Of a stretch of DNA of 64,000 nucleotides, positions 8,188 to 15,674 are shown in pieces (within the stretch, counting starts at the first letter, position 1; each line of letters starts with the position of its first letter). The position numbers and the translations under genes were made by a program. Where the stretch lies: assembly GCA_965250245.1 (NCBI GenBank), contig OZ252296.1, positions 186,001-250,000 of the forward strand, in the 5' to 3' direction. The notes under the pieces are model-generated. The model was not told where the DNA came from. It saw only the letters and a program-made list of their open reading frames with translations, and made no database searches. This stretch comes from JABDIP01 sp965250245 (GTDB lineage: Bacteria > Pseudomonadota > Alphaproteobacteria > DSM-16000 > Inquilinaceae).

Positions 8188-10425
8188 ATGAACCAGATCC
8201 AGGTGCCACGCCCAGGAGGCAATGGGCGGCCGTCGGCCGCGGTGCTGCCGCGCGGCCGGCGCCTGGGCGAATTCACCATCGACGGCGTCTTCGGCCGCGG
8301 CGCGTTCGGCGTCACCTATCTTGCCCATGACGCGGCTGGCGGCGCGGTTGCCCTCAAGGCATTGGACGCCGGCGCCGAGCCCGACGCGGCCGCGGCGTTC
8401 CGGCGCGAGGCCGAGATCCTGGCGATGCTCCGGCATCCGGGCGTCGTGAAGCTGAGGCACTACGAACAGGCCGGCGACCCGCCTTACCTGGTGCTCGAGC
8501 AGCCCGGGGGCCGATCGCTTGCCGACGCCCTGTCGGGCGAGTCCGACGTGCCGGAGTTGAAGGTGCTGCTCTTCGGGCTGCTGGATGCCCTGGACCATGT
8601 GCATGGCGCCGGGGTCCTGCATCGCGACATCAAGCCCGGCAATGTGGTGCTGAACCAGGCCGGGCAGCCGGTGCTGATCGATTTCGGCGCCGCCCAGCCG
8701 GCCGACCTGTCGCCCCGACCGGCGGTGTCGCGGGCGACGCCCGGCTATGCGGCGCTGGAGCAATGCGTCGAGGATGGCCGTGAAGGCCCGTGGACCGACC
8801 TCTACGCCGTCGGCGCCATCGCCTATCGGATCGTGACCGGCGCGCCGCCGCCGCCGGCGCTCGACCGGGCCCAGGGCACAGACATGGCGCCGGCCGTCGA
8901 AGCCGGACGCGGGCGCTGTCCGCCGGCCGTGCTGAAGGCGATCGACTGGGCCCTGGACCAGGCGGTGCATCGCCGGCCGCAATCGGTGGCGGATTGGCGG
9001 TCCGCCCTGGACAAGGCCTGGGCGGCGCCGGGGTCCGATGCCCCGGCACCGGCAAAGGAAGGCAAGGCCCGCAAGGCGCCGGTCGACGACTATCCGCCCA
9101 CCGAGGAGATCACCCGGGTCACGCCGCCGCCGCGCAAGACGCCGCGCCGGGTGGCGCTGGACCTGCCGGTGGCGCCGGGCCCGGCGCGGCCGGCACAGCG
9201 CAGCGGGTCCGGCGGCGGCCAGGCCTGGATCGCTCTGGCCCTGGGTGTCCTCGTCTGGAGCGGTATTGCGGCCGGCGGCTATGTCTATGGTTGGCCGTAT
9301 TACCTGCGGAATATCAAATCGGAATGGCTGGTCGACGCGGCGGGAGGCGGCGATGTCGACACCATCACCGAGGCCCTGGAGACCGCCAGGGAGGGCGCGC
9401 TGGTCCAGGTGCGCCCGGGCACCTACCCTGAATCCCTGGTCATTTCGCGGCCGGTCTTCCTCGTCGGGTTGGACCCGGCGGAGGACGGCACGCCCAGCGT
9501 CGTCGTGACGCCGGAAAGCGGCGCCTGCCTGGCCGCAGCGGCTCCGCAAGCGTCCGTCAACGGGATCGCCTTCCGGCAATCGGAGACCCCGGATGGCGAC
9601 GGTCAGGCCTGTATCGAACTGCGCGGCGGGATCGTGTTCGAGAGCAATGTCGTGACCGCATCCGGTGGTCCGGCCCTGCGCGCGGGCACCGGTGCCGATC
9701 CGGTGGTCGCCGGCAACAGCCTGACCGCGACGGCGGCCCCCACCCTGGTGATCGAAGGCGGTGCGCTCGGCCAGTACCGCAACAACACCATCGCCAGCCC
9801 CGACCGGCCCGGCATCGTGGTGTCGGCCTCGGCGCCGATCATCGAAGCCAACGCCGTCGAGGCCACCGGCATGGCCGGCATCATCTATGACGCCGCCGCC
9901 GCCGGCCGCCTGGCCGGCAACACGATCAGCCAGGCCGGGGCCTCCGGGATCGAGATCCGCGGGCAGTCCAACCCGGAGATCGTCGGCAACCGGATCGAGG
10001 CCTCCCGCCAGGCCGGCGTGTTCGTCTTCGACGACGGGCGCGGCCAGCTGCAGGACAATACGATCACCGGCAACGCCTATTCCGGCGTCGTGATCGGGCC
10101 CGGCGGCCGGCCGAGCCTGACCGGCAATACGATCACCGACAATGTGGAACATGGCGTGCTGGCCCTGACCGGCGCGGCCGGGACCCTGCAATCCAACACC
10201 ATCCAGGACAATGGCGGCTTCGGCATCGCCATGGAAAAGGATGTCTCGGTCTCCACGGAGACCAACCAACTGTCCGGCAACCGCGAGCCGCAGACCCGCC
10301 TCGACGGGGTGGTGCAGCCCTTCCCGGACGAGACGGAAACCGAAGCCGGGGCCGAAGCGGACACCGGACCGGACTCCGGCCCGGATGCGGCGGCCGGCGC
10401 GACGCTTGGGGGAGGCGACGAATGA
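8188..10425 (+). CDS. Ser/Thr protein kinase with transmembrane helix and extracytoplasmic parallel beta-helix
   Basis: A 745-residue receptor-type Hanks kinase. The kinase domain covers about residues 27-280: Gly loop GRGAFG (36-41), lysine K57, catalytic HRDIKPGN (145-152) and DFG (165-167), so it looks active. A Pro/Thr-rich linker (about 290-340, with TEEITRVTPPP) is a likely autophosphorylation zone. One transmembrane helix spans about 346-368. The outer part (about 380-700) is a right-handed parallel beta-helix made of repeated N-x-I/V-x-x-N-x-G rungs, like NosD/pectate-lyase folds, opening with a VRPGTY rung. The tail is acidic. The ATG overlaps the next gene by 4 bases. The beta-helix probably senses a polysaccharide or envelope ligand; that is inference. 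Confidence 0.9.
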   Translation: MNQIQVPRPGGNGRPSAAVLPRGRRLGEFTIDGVFGRGAFGVTYLAHDAAGGAVALKALDAGAEPDAAAAFRREAEILAMLRHPGVVKLRHYEQAGDPPYLVLEQPGGRSLADALSGESDVPELKVLLFGLLDALDHVHGAGVLHRDIKPGNVVLNQAGQPVLIDFGAAQPADLSPRPAVSRATPGYAALEQCVEDGREGPWTDLYAVGAIAYRIVTGAPPPPALDRAQGTDMAPAVEAGRGRCPPAVLKAIDWALDQAVHRRPQSVADWRSALDKAWAAPGSDAPAPAKEGKARKAPVDDYPPTEEITRVTPPPRKTPRRVALDLPVAPGPARPAQRSGSGGGQAWIALALGVLVWSGIAAGGYVYGWPYYLRNIKSEWLVDAAGGGDVDTITEALETAREGALVQVRPGTYPESLVISRPVFLVGLDPAEDGTPSVVVTPESGACLAAAAPQASVNGIAFRQSETPDGDGQACIELRGGIVFESNVVTASGGPALRAGTGADPVVAGNSLTATAAPTLVIEGGALGQYRNNTIASPDRPGIVVSASAPIIEANAVEATGMAGIIYDAAAAGRLAGNTISQAGASGIEIRGQSNPEIVGNRIEASRQAGVFVFDDGRGQLQDNTITGNAYSGVVIGPGGRPSLTGNTITDNVEHGVLALTGAAGTLQSNTIQDNGGFGIAMEKDVSVSTETNQLSGNREPQTRLDGVVQPFPDETETEAGAEADTGPDSGPDAAAGATLGGGDE

Positions 10426-10832
10426 CCCGCAGGAGCTTCGTCATCGGGCGCAGCCCATATGCCGACGTGGTGCTGGCCGACACCGGCGTCGCCCGCCGGC
10501 ATGCGGAGATCGTGGCGACGGCCGATGGGCGTTTCCATTTGACCGACTGCGCCAGCGAGACCGGCACCTGGCGACGGTCCGGCACGGGCGGTCCCTGGGA
10601 AGCGGTGCGCCAGGCCTTCGTGGCGGCCGACGAGCCGCTGCGGCTGGGCGAGCACCACTGCACCATCAACGCGCTGATCGGCGACCAGCTCGCGCCGGAG
10701 GACGGTGCGGGCCGTGGCGGCCCGGGCAAGGGGCGCTGGCGGCACGAGGGCATGGGCGAGGCGGCGGAGCCACCGCGCGGTCGGGTCGAGCGGGACCCGG
10801 AGACCGGCGAGATCGTGCCGAAGAGGTTGTAG
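10422..10832 (+). CDS. FHA-domain protein (degenerate phosphothreonine site)
   Basis: A 136-residue cytoplasmic protein. Residues 1-85 form a forkhead-associated domain: GRSPYADVVL is the first conserved loop and VARRHAEI the second. The residue that normally contacts phosphothreonine (Ser of SxxH) is Ala here, and the usual NG of the third loop is replaced (SETGTW), so phosphopeptide binding may be lost or altered. The C-terminal 50 residues are charged and Gly/Pro-rich with no recognised fold. It overlaps the kinase stop by 4 bases (ATGA), implying translational coupling, and lies 9 bases before the channel gene. FHA proteins bind phosphorylated kinases; here it is the expected adaptor of the adjacent kinase. 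Confidence 0.8.
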   Translation: MTRRSFVIGRSPYADVVLADTGVARRHAEIVATADGRFHLTDCASETGTWRRSGTGGPWEAVRQAFVAADEPLRLGEHHCTINALIGDQLAPEDGAGRGGPGKGRWRHEGMGEAAEPPRGRVERDPETGEIVPKRL

Positions 10833-10841
10833 GCGAGCGCC

Positions 10842-11657
10842 ATGGCGGACACCACATTCAAGCCCGGTGCGGTTGGCACGGAGGACAAGCCGGTCCGGCG
10901 CCGGCTGATCTCCCACCCGGTCGTGATCCTGGTCAGCCTGCTGCTGTCGGTCGCGACTATCGCCCTGCTGCAATTCGTGCTGCCGGATGCGGTGGCGGTG
11001 ATCCTGCTGGACAGCGAGCGCGCCACCTATCCCTTCACCGTTCAGAACGCCATGTGGATCGTGTTCGGCGTCGGTCTGGGCGAGCTGTTCGTACGGGCCC
11101 GCGCGGCGGGCGCGGAGCGGGCGCAGTTGAACCGTTCCTACCTGCCGGAGGATGAGACCACCATCCTGCAGGCACCGGAGCTGCGCCGCATCTATGCCCA
11201 GGCCCGCGCCGCCTATGACGCGGCCGGCCGCGAGGGCGGCTTCCTGCCGCGGCTGATCCAGCGGGTGATCCTGCAATTCCGCACCAGCCGCTCGATCGAG
11301 CAGGCCAACGCCCTGCTGAACTCCAGCCTGGAGCTCTACCTGCACGAGATCGACCTGCGCTACAGCATGGTGCGTTATGTGGTCTGGGCGATCCCGACGC
11401 TCGGCTTCATCGGCACGGTGATCGGCATCTCGCTTGCCCTGGCGTTTGCCGGCCAGGTCGACGTGCAGGATCCGACCCTGCTGGCGGAGCTGACCAAGCG
11501 GCTGGCCGTCGCCTTCAACACCACCCTGCTGGCGCTGGTGATGGCGGCGATCCTGGTGCTGATCCAGCACATCGTGCAGGCCCGCGAGGAAGGCGCCCTC
11601 AACGAGGTCGGCCAGTACTGCCTCGATAACCTGATCAACCGGCTCTACGAGGAGTGA
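10842..11657 (+). CDS. MotA/TolQ/ExbB-like proton channel subunit
   Basis: A 271-residue inner-membrane protein. Predicted helices lie at about 25-46 and 66-85, then a cytoplasmic helical stretch (about 90-178), then two more helices at about 181-205 and 223-246. The third contains IPTLGFIGTVIGIS, the signature of the MotA/TolQ/ExbB channel family, and the fourth has AFNTTLLAL, where the family places its polar Thr residues facing the ion path. Family members form pentameric rings around two single-helix partners (MotB/TolR/ExbD) and convert proton or sodium flow into force. No classical ExbD/MotB gene is present; the next gene (7 bases on) encodes a vWA protein whose N-terminal helix resembles one. 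Confidence 0.85.
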   Translation: MADTTFKPGAVGTEDKPVRRRLISHPVVILVSLLLSVATIALLQFVLPDAVAVILLDSERATYPFTVQNAMWIVFGVGLGELFVRARAAGAERAQLNRSYLPEDETTILQAPELRRIYAQARAAYDAAGREGGFLPRLIQRVILQFRTSRSIEQANALLNSSLELYLHEIDLRYSMVRYVVWAIPTLGFIGTVIGISLALAFAGQVDVQDPTLLAELTKRLAVAFNTTLLALVMAAILVLIQHIVQAREEGALNEVGQYCLDNLINRLYEE

Positions 11658-11664
11658 CGCGGCA

Positions 11665-12642
11665 ATGCTGTCCCGACCGCGGCGCACCCTCGACCTGCTG
11701 AGCATCTCCGCGCTCGACCTGTTCGCCTCCGCGCTCGGCGTCTTCGTGCTGATGGCGGTGCTGCTGTTCCCGTTCTACCTGAAGCAGCCCTCGGTCGAGG
11801 CCGATCTGGCCGGCGCAGAGGCGCAGATGTCGGCCGCCGGCATGGCGCTGACCGAGGCCAGGCGCGCCGCCACCGAGGCGGCGGAGGAGCGCGGGTCGAC
11901 CGACGAGCTGATGGCCCGGGCGGTCGACGAGCTGCAACAGGCCGAGGCCTCCAAGGCGGAAGCCGAACAGCGCCTGGCCGAGGCCGCCGCGCGCTCGGAG
12001 GAGCTCGGCGACCTCACCGCCTCTCTGAACCAGGAGCTGGCCAGCATCGCCATCGCCGATCTGGACCTGGTGTTCGTGATGGACACCACCGGCAGCATGC
12101 GGCGGGAGATCGCCGACCTGCAGGCCAATCTGATGGGCATCGTGCGGGTGCTGCACCGGCTGGCCCCATCGCTTCAGGTCGGCTTCGTCGCCTTCAAGGA
12201 TCGCGGCGAGGAGTACGTCACCCGGGCCTTTCCGCTGAGCCCCATGAGCGGCAACAACCTGCCGCGTATCCAGGCCTTCGTGGAGGCGCTGAGCGCGCGG
12301 GGCGGCGACGATTATCCGGAATCGGTGGGCGCGGCGATCGACGAGGCGATCGCGATGAACTGGCGCGGCGACGCCCAGGGCCGGATCATCGTGATCGGCG
12401 ACGCGCCGGACCGGCCCAATGTGCTGCCGGGCATCTTCTCCGCCGCGCGCCGGTTCCAGGAGAGTGCGCCGTCGGCCGAGCTGCCGCGCGCGGTCTCGGC
12501 CATCTTCACCCAGGACCGGCGTGAGATCGGGCGCCAGTTCTACCAGGATCTGGCCGCCGCCGGCGGCGGCGATTACGTCGACCACCAGGGCCGGATGATG
12601 GAGAGCGTGCTGCTCTCCGTCCTCGACCCGGACGGCCTGTGA
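11665..12642 (+). CDS. Membrane-anchored vWA-domain protein with ExbD/MotB-like helix (first copy)
   Basis: A 325-residue protein. A short basic N-terminus (RPRR) precedes one transmembrane helix (about 17-37) containing SALDLF; Asp18 sits at its cytoplasmic start, where ExbD and MotB carry their ion-binding Asp. Residues 43-127 are a Glu/Ala/Arg-rich coiled coil. A von Willebrand factor A domain follows (134-322) with the metal site DTTGS (140-144) after the strand DLVFVM, and a later GDAPD loop. With N-in topology the vWA domain lies in the periplasm. Placed 7 bases after the channel gene, it is the likely stator partner of that channel. This partnership is inference from the helix and gene order. 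Confidence 0.82.
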   Translation: MLSRPRRTLDLLSISALDLFASALGVFVLMAVLLFPFYLKQPSVEADLAGAEAQMSAAGMALTEARRAATEAAEERGSTDELMARAVDELQQAEASKAEAEQRLAEAAARSEELGDLTASLNQELASIAIADLDLVFVMDTTGSMRREIADLQANLMGIVRVLHRLAPSLQVGFVAFKDRGEEYVTRAFPLSPMSGNNLPRIQAFVEALSARGGDDYPESVGAAIDEAIAMNWRGDAQGRIIVIGDAPDRPNVLPGIFSAARRFQESAPSAELPRAVSAIFTQDRREIGRQFYQDLAAAGGGDYVDHQGRMMESVLLSVLDPDGL

Positions 12643-12690
12643 TGGTGAAGAGGCGGGCGGACCGACAAGCGGGCGCGCTCAACCCAATCG

Positions 12691-12796
12691 CGTCGTCCCC
12701 GGACTTGATCCGGGGACCCATGGCGCCGCCGGCGCGGGCACCCGGGGGTTGGCAGCGGTTGCTGGATGGGTCCCCGGATCACGTCCGGGGACGACG
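12691..12796. repeat. Dispersed inverted repeat, family R1 (copy 1)
   Basis: Two 31-base arms (12691-12721 and 12766-12796) are near-perfect inverse complements around a 44-base spacer, and each arm is itself an internal hairpin of the type CCCCGGxxxTGATCCGGGG. The same arms recur at 56238-56343. The repeat fills the 181-base gap between the first vWA gene and the second FHA gene, inside the operon. It can fold into strong RNA structures and may weaken transcription between the two halves of the operon. A 62-codon open frame across it is a by-product of the repeat. Confidence 0.9.
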
Positions 12797-12823
12797 CGTC
12801 GCGAGTGGTGGTGAGGACCTGAC

Positions 12824-13192
12824 ATGACGGATTTGGATCACGATCTGGAAGGCGGCTGGCGGCTGCAGGGGTCAGACGGCGACGGGCGCCCGGTGCGCCT
12901 GCTGATCGGCCAGTCGCAGCTCGCCTCGACCTATCTCGGCGTCACCATCGGCCGGCACCCCGCACTGTGCGACCTGATGGTGGACGACCCGTCGGTCTCG
13001 CGCCGGCATCTGCGCATCGGTCGCGGCGCCGGCGGCCTGTTCGTGGAGGACGTGCATTCCCTGAACGGCACCTTCGTCGACGACAAGTTGCTGACGCCGT
13101 TCGAGCCGTGCGAGCTGACCGATGGCGACACGCTGATCCTGGGCCGGGTGACGCTGACCGTCTCCCGGCTCGGCGACGAGCTGCCGATCTGA
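12824..13192 (+). CDS. FHA-domain protein (canonical)
   Basis: A 122-residue protein that is almost entirely an FHA domain (about 25-115). All the classical ligand residues are present: GR at 43-44, SRRH at 59-62 and NGT at 81-83, so it should bind phosphothreonine peptides. Unlike the first FHA protein of the operon it has no extra tail. It is followed after 28 bases by the second vWA gene. The likely ligand is the autophosphorylated juxtamembrane linker of the upstream kinase, or a phosphorylated vWA or channel subunit; both are inference. Confidence 0.88.
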   Translation: MTDLDHDLEGGWRLQGSDGDGRPVRLLIGQSQLASTYLGVTIGRHPALCDLMVDDPSVSRRHLRIGRGAGGLFVEDVHSLNGTFVDDKLLTPFEPCELTDGDTLILGRVTLTVSRLGDELPI

Positions 13193-13220
13193 GGACGGAC
13201 CGGGACCAGGCAGCGCAGCC

Positions 13221-14195
13221 ATGAAACGCCCCAGCCGCGACGTCTCCATCTTCAGCATGTCGGCCCTCGACGTGCTGGCGATGGCGACCGGCACCTTCGT
13301 GCTGCTGGTGGTGATCCTGATGCCCTATTACCGCATGACGGTCGACGCCAACGCGGCCATGGCCGATGTCCTGGCGCAGACGGAAGAGCAGGTCGCCGAG
13401 GCGGAGGCGCTGCAGGCCGCCGCCGCCGCCGACCGCGCCGCCACCGAGCAGAAGATCGCCGAGGCCGAGGAGATCCTGCGTGCCGCCGCCGAGCTGCGCG
13501 CCGCCGCCGTCAGCCTGCGCCAGGAAGCCGACGCCGCCGACGGCCGCTCCGGAAGCGACCGCCAGCGGATCGACGAGCTGCAGGCGCAAATCGACCAGCG
13601 GATCATCAAGGAGCTGGATCTGGTCTTCGTCATGGACACCACCGCCAGCATGGGCGAGGTGATCCGCGAGCTGCGCGATTCCATGGCCGGCATCGTGCGC
13701 ATCCTGGAGCGGCTGGTGCCCTCGCTCAGGGTCGGCGTCGTGACCTATCGCGACCGCGAGCTGCCCGGCCGGGTGATCCAGTCCTTCCCGCTGACGCCCA
13801 CCGACACCGCCCTTGACCGCATCCAGGGATTCATGGGCGGCCTGCGCGCCTCCCGGGTCGGCGGCAGCACGGTGCACGAGGATCTCGATCTGGGGCTGGA
13901 GGAGGCGCTCAGGATGCAGTTCCGCCCAGGCGCCAAGCAGACCATCATCGTGATCGGCGATGCCGCCGCGCACCGGCCCGACCAGGGATACACCCTGCGG
14001 ATGGCCAACCAATACGCCAATAGCGGCCCGCGGCGGGCGATCTCGACCCTGTTCGTGCCGACCCGCTCCTACATGATCGGCGGCCAGGGCGACCGCGAGT
14101 TCTTCCAGGACCTGGCCCGGGCCGGCGGCGGCGGCTTCAACCAGCACAGCGGCCAGCTCATCGAAGGCGTCCTTCTCTCGGTGCTGGAGGATTGA
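13221..14195 (+). CDS. Membrane-anchored vWA-domain protein with ExbD/MotB-like helix (second copy)
   Basis: A 324-residue paralogue of the first vWA protein with the same plan: basic N-terminus, transmembrane helix (about 15-36) with SALDVL and Asp17 in the same place, an Ala/Glu-rich coiled coil (about 45-128) and a vWA domain (132-322) whose metal site reads DTTAS (139-143). The metal-site Gly of copy one is Ala here. The TM motif, the strand DLVFVMDTT and the C-terminal run of Gly before a Q-rich stretch are shared, so the two arose by duplication. ExbD and MotB work as dimers in their stators; these two could form a heterodimer. Confidence 0.82.
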   Translation: MKRPSRDVSIFSMSALDVLAMATGTFVLLVVILMPYYRMTVDANAAMADVLAQTEEQVAEAEALQAAAAADRAATEQKIAEAEEILRAAAELRAAAVSLRQEADAADGRSGSDRQRIDELQAQIDQRIIKELDLVFVMDTTASMGEVIRELRDSMAGIVRILERLVPSLRVGVVTYRDRELPGRVIQSFPLTPTDTALDRIQGFMGGLRASRVGGSTVHEDLDLGLEEALRMQFRPGAKQTIIVIGDAAAHRPDQGYTLRMANQYANSGPRRAISTLFVPTRSYMIGGQGDREFFQDLARAGGGGFNQHSGQLIEGVLLSVLED

Positions 14196-14290
14196 GCCGG
14201 CCAGCCATACGCCGGACTTGCAGAGGTCGTTAACCTTTCGCTCATAGAGTGGATGGCGGTTTGGCCCTGCTGTGGCCCTGAACACGGTGT

Positions 14291-14959
14291 GTGGCGTTGC
14301 GGATACTTCACGTCGAAAACGACTCGGCTTCGGCCTCCGCCGTGCGCGAGATGCTGCGCGGCGTGGTGGACGAGTGTGCCTGGACCGAGTACGGCGAAAC
14401 CGCGCTGGAGATGGCGCAGAAGCAGGATTTCGACCTGATCCTGATGGACGTCATGCTGCCGGACATCGACGGGTTCGACGTCGCCGGCCAGCTCCGCGAC
14501 CGGGAGGTCAAGACGCCGATCCTCATCCTCTCCGGACTGGTCGATCGGGACAGCGAATTCAGCACGCTGGCCTTCGGGATCAGCGACTACCTGCTCAAGC
14601 CGTTCTCCCGCGAGGAACTGATCAACCGCATCCAGTCGGTCATCGCGCGCGCCAACGGCCTCGGCGGCGAGCAGGTCATCGCCCAGTCGCCGGCGGCCGA
14701 CCAGACCGTCGACGGCGAACTCCGGAAGTATCGGCGCTACAGGACGATCAAATCGGCCAAGATCGACTATGGCGCCGGCATCCGCTGTCGCGTCGTCAAC
14801 ATCTCCCATGCCGGGGCCGGGCTGCGGCTGGTGGACGCGCCGGAAAAGCTGCCGCGCAGCTTCATGCTGGTGTTCGACAGCGGCGAATCCCATTTCTGCC
14901 GCATGTCGTGGCGCGACGGCGACCGCATCGGCGTGAAGTTCATCGGCGGCGACGCCTGA
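14291..14959 (+). CDS. CtrA-like receiver domain fused to a PilZ domain
   Basis: A 222-residue cytoplasmic response regulator. The receiver (about 3-122) has phospho-acceptor D53, S81 and K103, and its sequence around VKTPILILSG and LLKPFSREEL strongly resembles the cell-cycle regulator CtrA. Instead of a DNA-binding domain it carries a PilZ domain (about 145-219) with both c-di-GMP motifs: RxxxR (145-149) and NxSxxG (170-175). It should therefore join phosphorelay input to c-di-GMP binding and act through protein contacts. The start is GTG at 14291, the first codon giving a clean receiver; the ribosome site is poor. It follows the second vWA gene by 95 bases, so membership of that operon is uncertain. 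Confidence 0.85.
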   Translation: MALRILHVENDSASASAVREMLRGVVDECAWTEYGETALEMAQKQDFDLILMDVMLPDIDGFDVAGQLRDREVKTPILILSGLVDRDSEFSTLAFGISDYLLKPFSREELINRIQSVIARANGLGGEQVIAQSPAADQTVDGELRKYRRYRTIKSAKIDYGAGIRCRVVNISHAGAGLRLVDAPEKLPRSFMLVFDSGESHFCRMSWRDGDRIGVKFIGGDA

Positions 14960-14975
14960 CCGCCCCTATGGCCGC

Positions 14976-15515
14976 TCAGGCCGCACCTTTCAGCAGCGCC
15001 CGGAACTGGGCCCGGGCCTTCGCGACCTTCGGCGCCACGATCGCCGCGCAATAAGGCTGGGCCGGATTGTTGGCGAAATAGTCCTGGTGGTAATCCTCGC
15101 CCGGCCAGAAGGTCTCCACCGCCGTCACCTCGGTGACGATGCGGCCGTCCCACAGGGCGGCGGCGCGGTCCAGGGCGGCCCGGGCGGCGGCCTCCTGTTC
15201 CGGCGAATGAAAGTAGATCGCCGAGCGGTACTGGGTGCCGATATCGTTGCCCTGGCGGTTCAGCTGGGTCGGGTCGTGGATGGTGAAGAACACGTCCAGC
15301 AACTGATCATAGGTGATGACCGCCGGGTCGAAGGTGATCTGCACCACCTCCGCATGGCCGGTCTCGCCGGTGCAGACCTGCCGGTAGGTCGGGTTGTCCA
15401 CATGCCCGCCCATATAGCCGGAGACGATTTGGTCGATCCCGGCCAGGTCCTTGTAGACCGCCTCCAGGCACCAGAAACAGCCGCCGGCCAGGGTTGCGGT
15501 TTCGCGCTCAGCCAT
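14976..15515 (-). CDS. msrA: Peptide methionine sulfoxide reductase A
   Basis: A 179-residue cytoplasmic enzyme that reduces methionine-S-sulfoxide in proteins. The active-site motif GCFWC is at residues 12-16, and GYMGGH, HAEVVQI, and the YHQDYF block near residue 145 are all MsrA hallmarks. I start at the ATG 15515-15513, 9 bases after GGAG, because longer in-frame versions lack family similarity. It is divergent from the DUF2157 gene and converges on the receiver-PilZ gene. MsrA uses thioredoxin for recycling; no msrB is nearby. Confidence 0.95.
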   Translation of the reverse strand: MAERETATLAGGCFWCLEAVYKDLAGIDQIVSGYMGGHVDNPTYRQVCTGETGHAEVVQITFDPAVITYDQLLDVFFTIHDPTQLNRQGNDIGTQYRSAIYFHSPEQEAAARAALDRAAALWDGRIVTEVTAVETFWPGEDYHQDYFANNPAQPYCAAIVAPKVAKARAQFRALLKGAA

Positions 15516-15674
15516 CTGCATCCACTCCGTTTGAGCCCCGGTTCGAGCATAGCCCCGCCGGCTGCGCCGCCAAAGCCGCATTCGCCTCGACGGCGCGCGG
15601 CAGGTTGCAATAGGCGGCCGCTCACCCTTAATTGAAGTGGTGACCCGAATCGATCGCCAACCCGGCTGGCCGTC

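Noticed and set aside
7882..10269. A 795-codon minus-strand frame opposite the kinase
   Set aside because: It is antisense to a clear kinase with beta-helix repeats; its composition only reflects that repeat.
12639..12827. A 62-codon plus-strand frame in the vWA/FHA gap
   Set aside because: It is made almost wholly of the R1 inverted repeat.
8188..14195. Zorya defence system
   Set aside because: Zorya has a ZorA-type long-tailed motor protein, ZorB with a peptidoglycan-binding domain, and helicase/nuclease genes. None of these is present; only the channel principle is shared.
8188..14195. Type VI secretion regulatory locus (PpkA/Fha)
   Set aside because: Kinase and FHA genes fit, but no Tss structural gene (sheath, VgrG, TssJLM, ClpV) occurs in the window.
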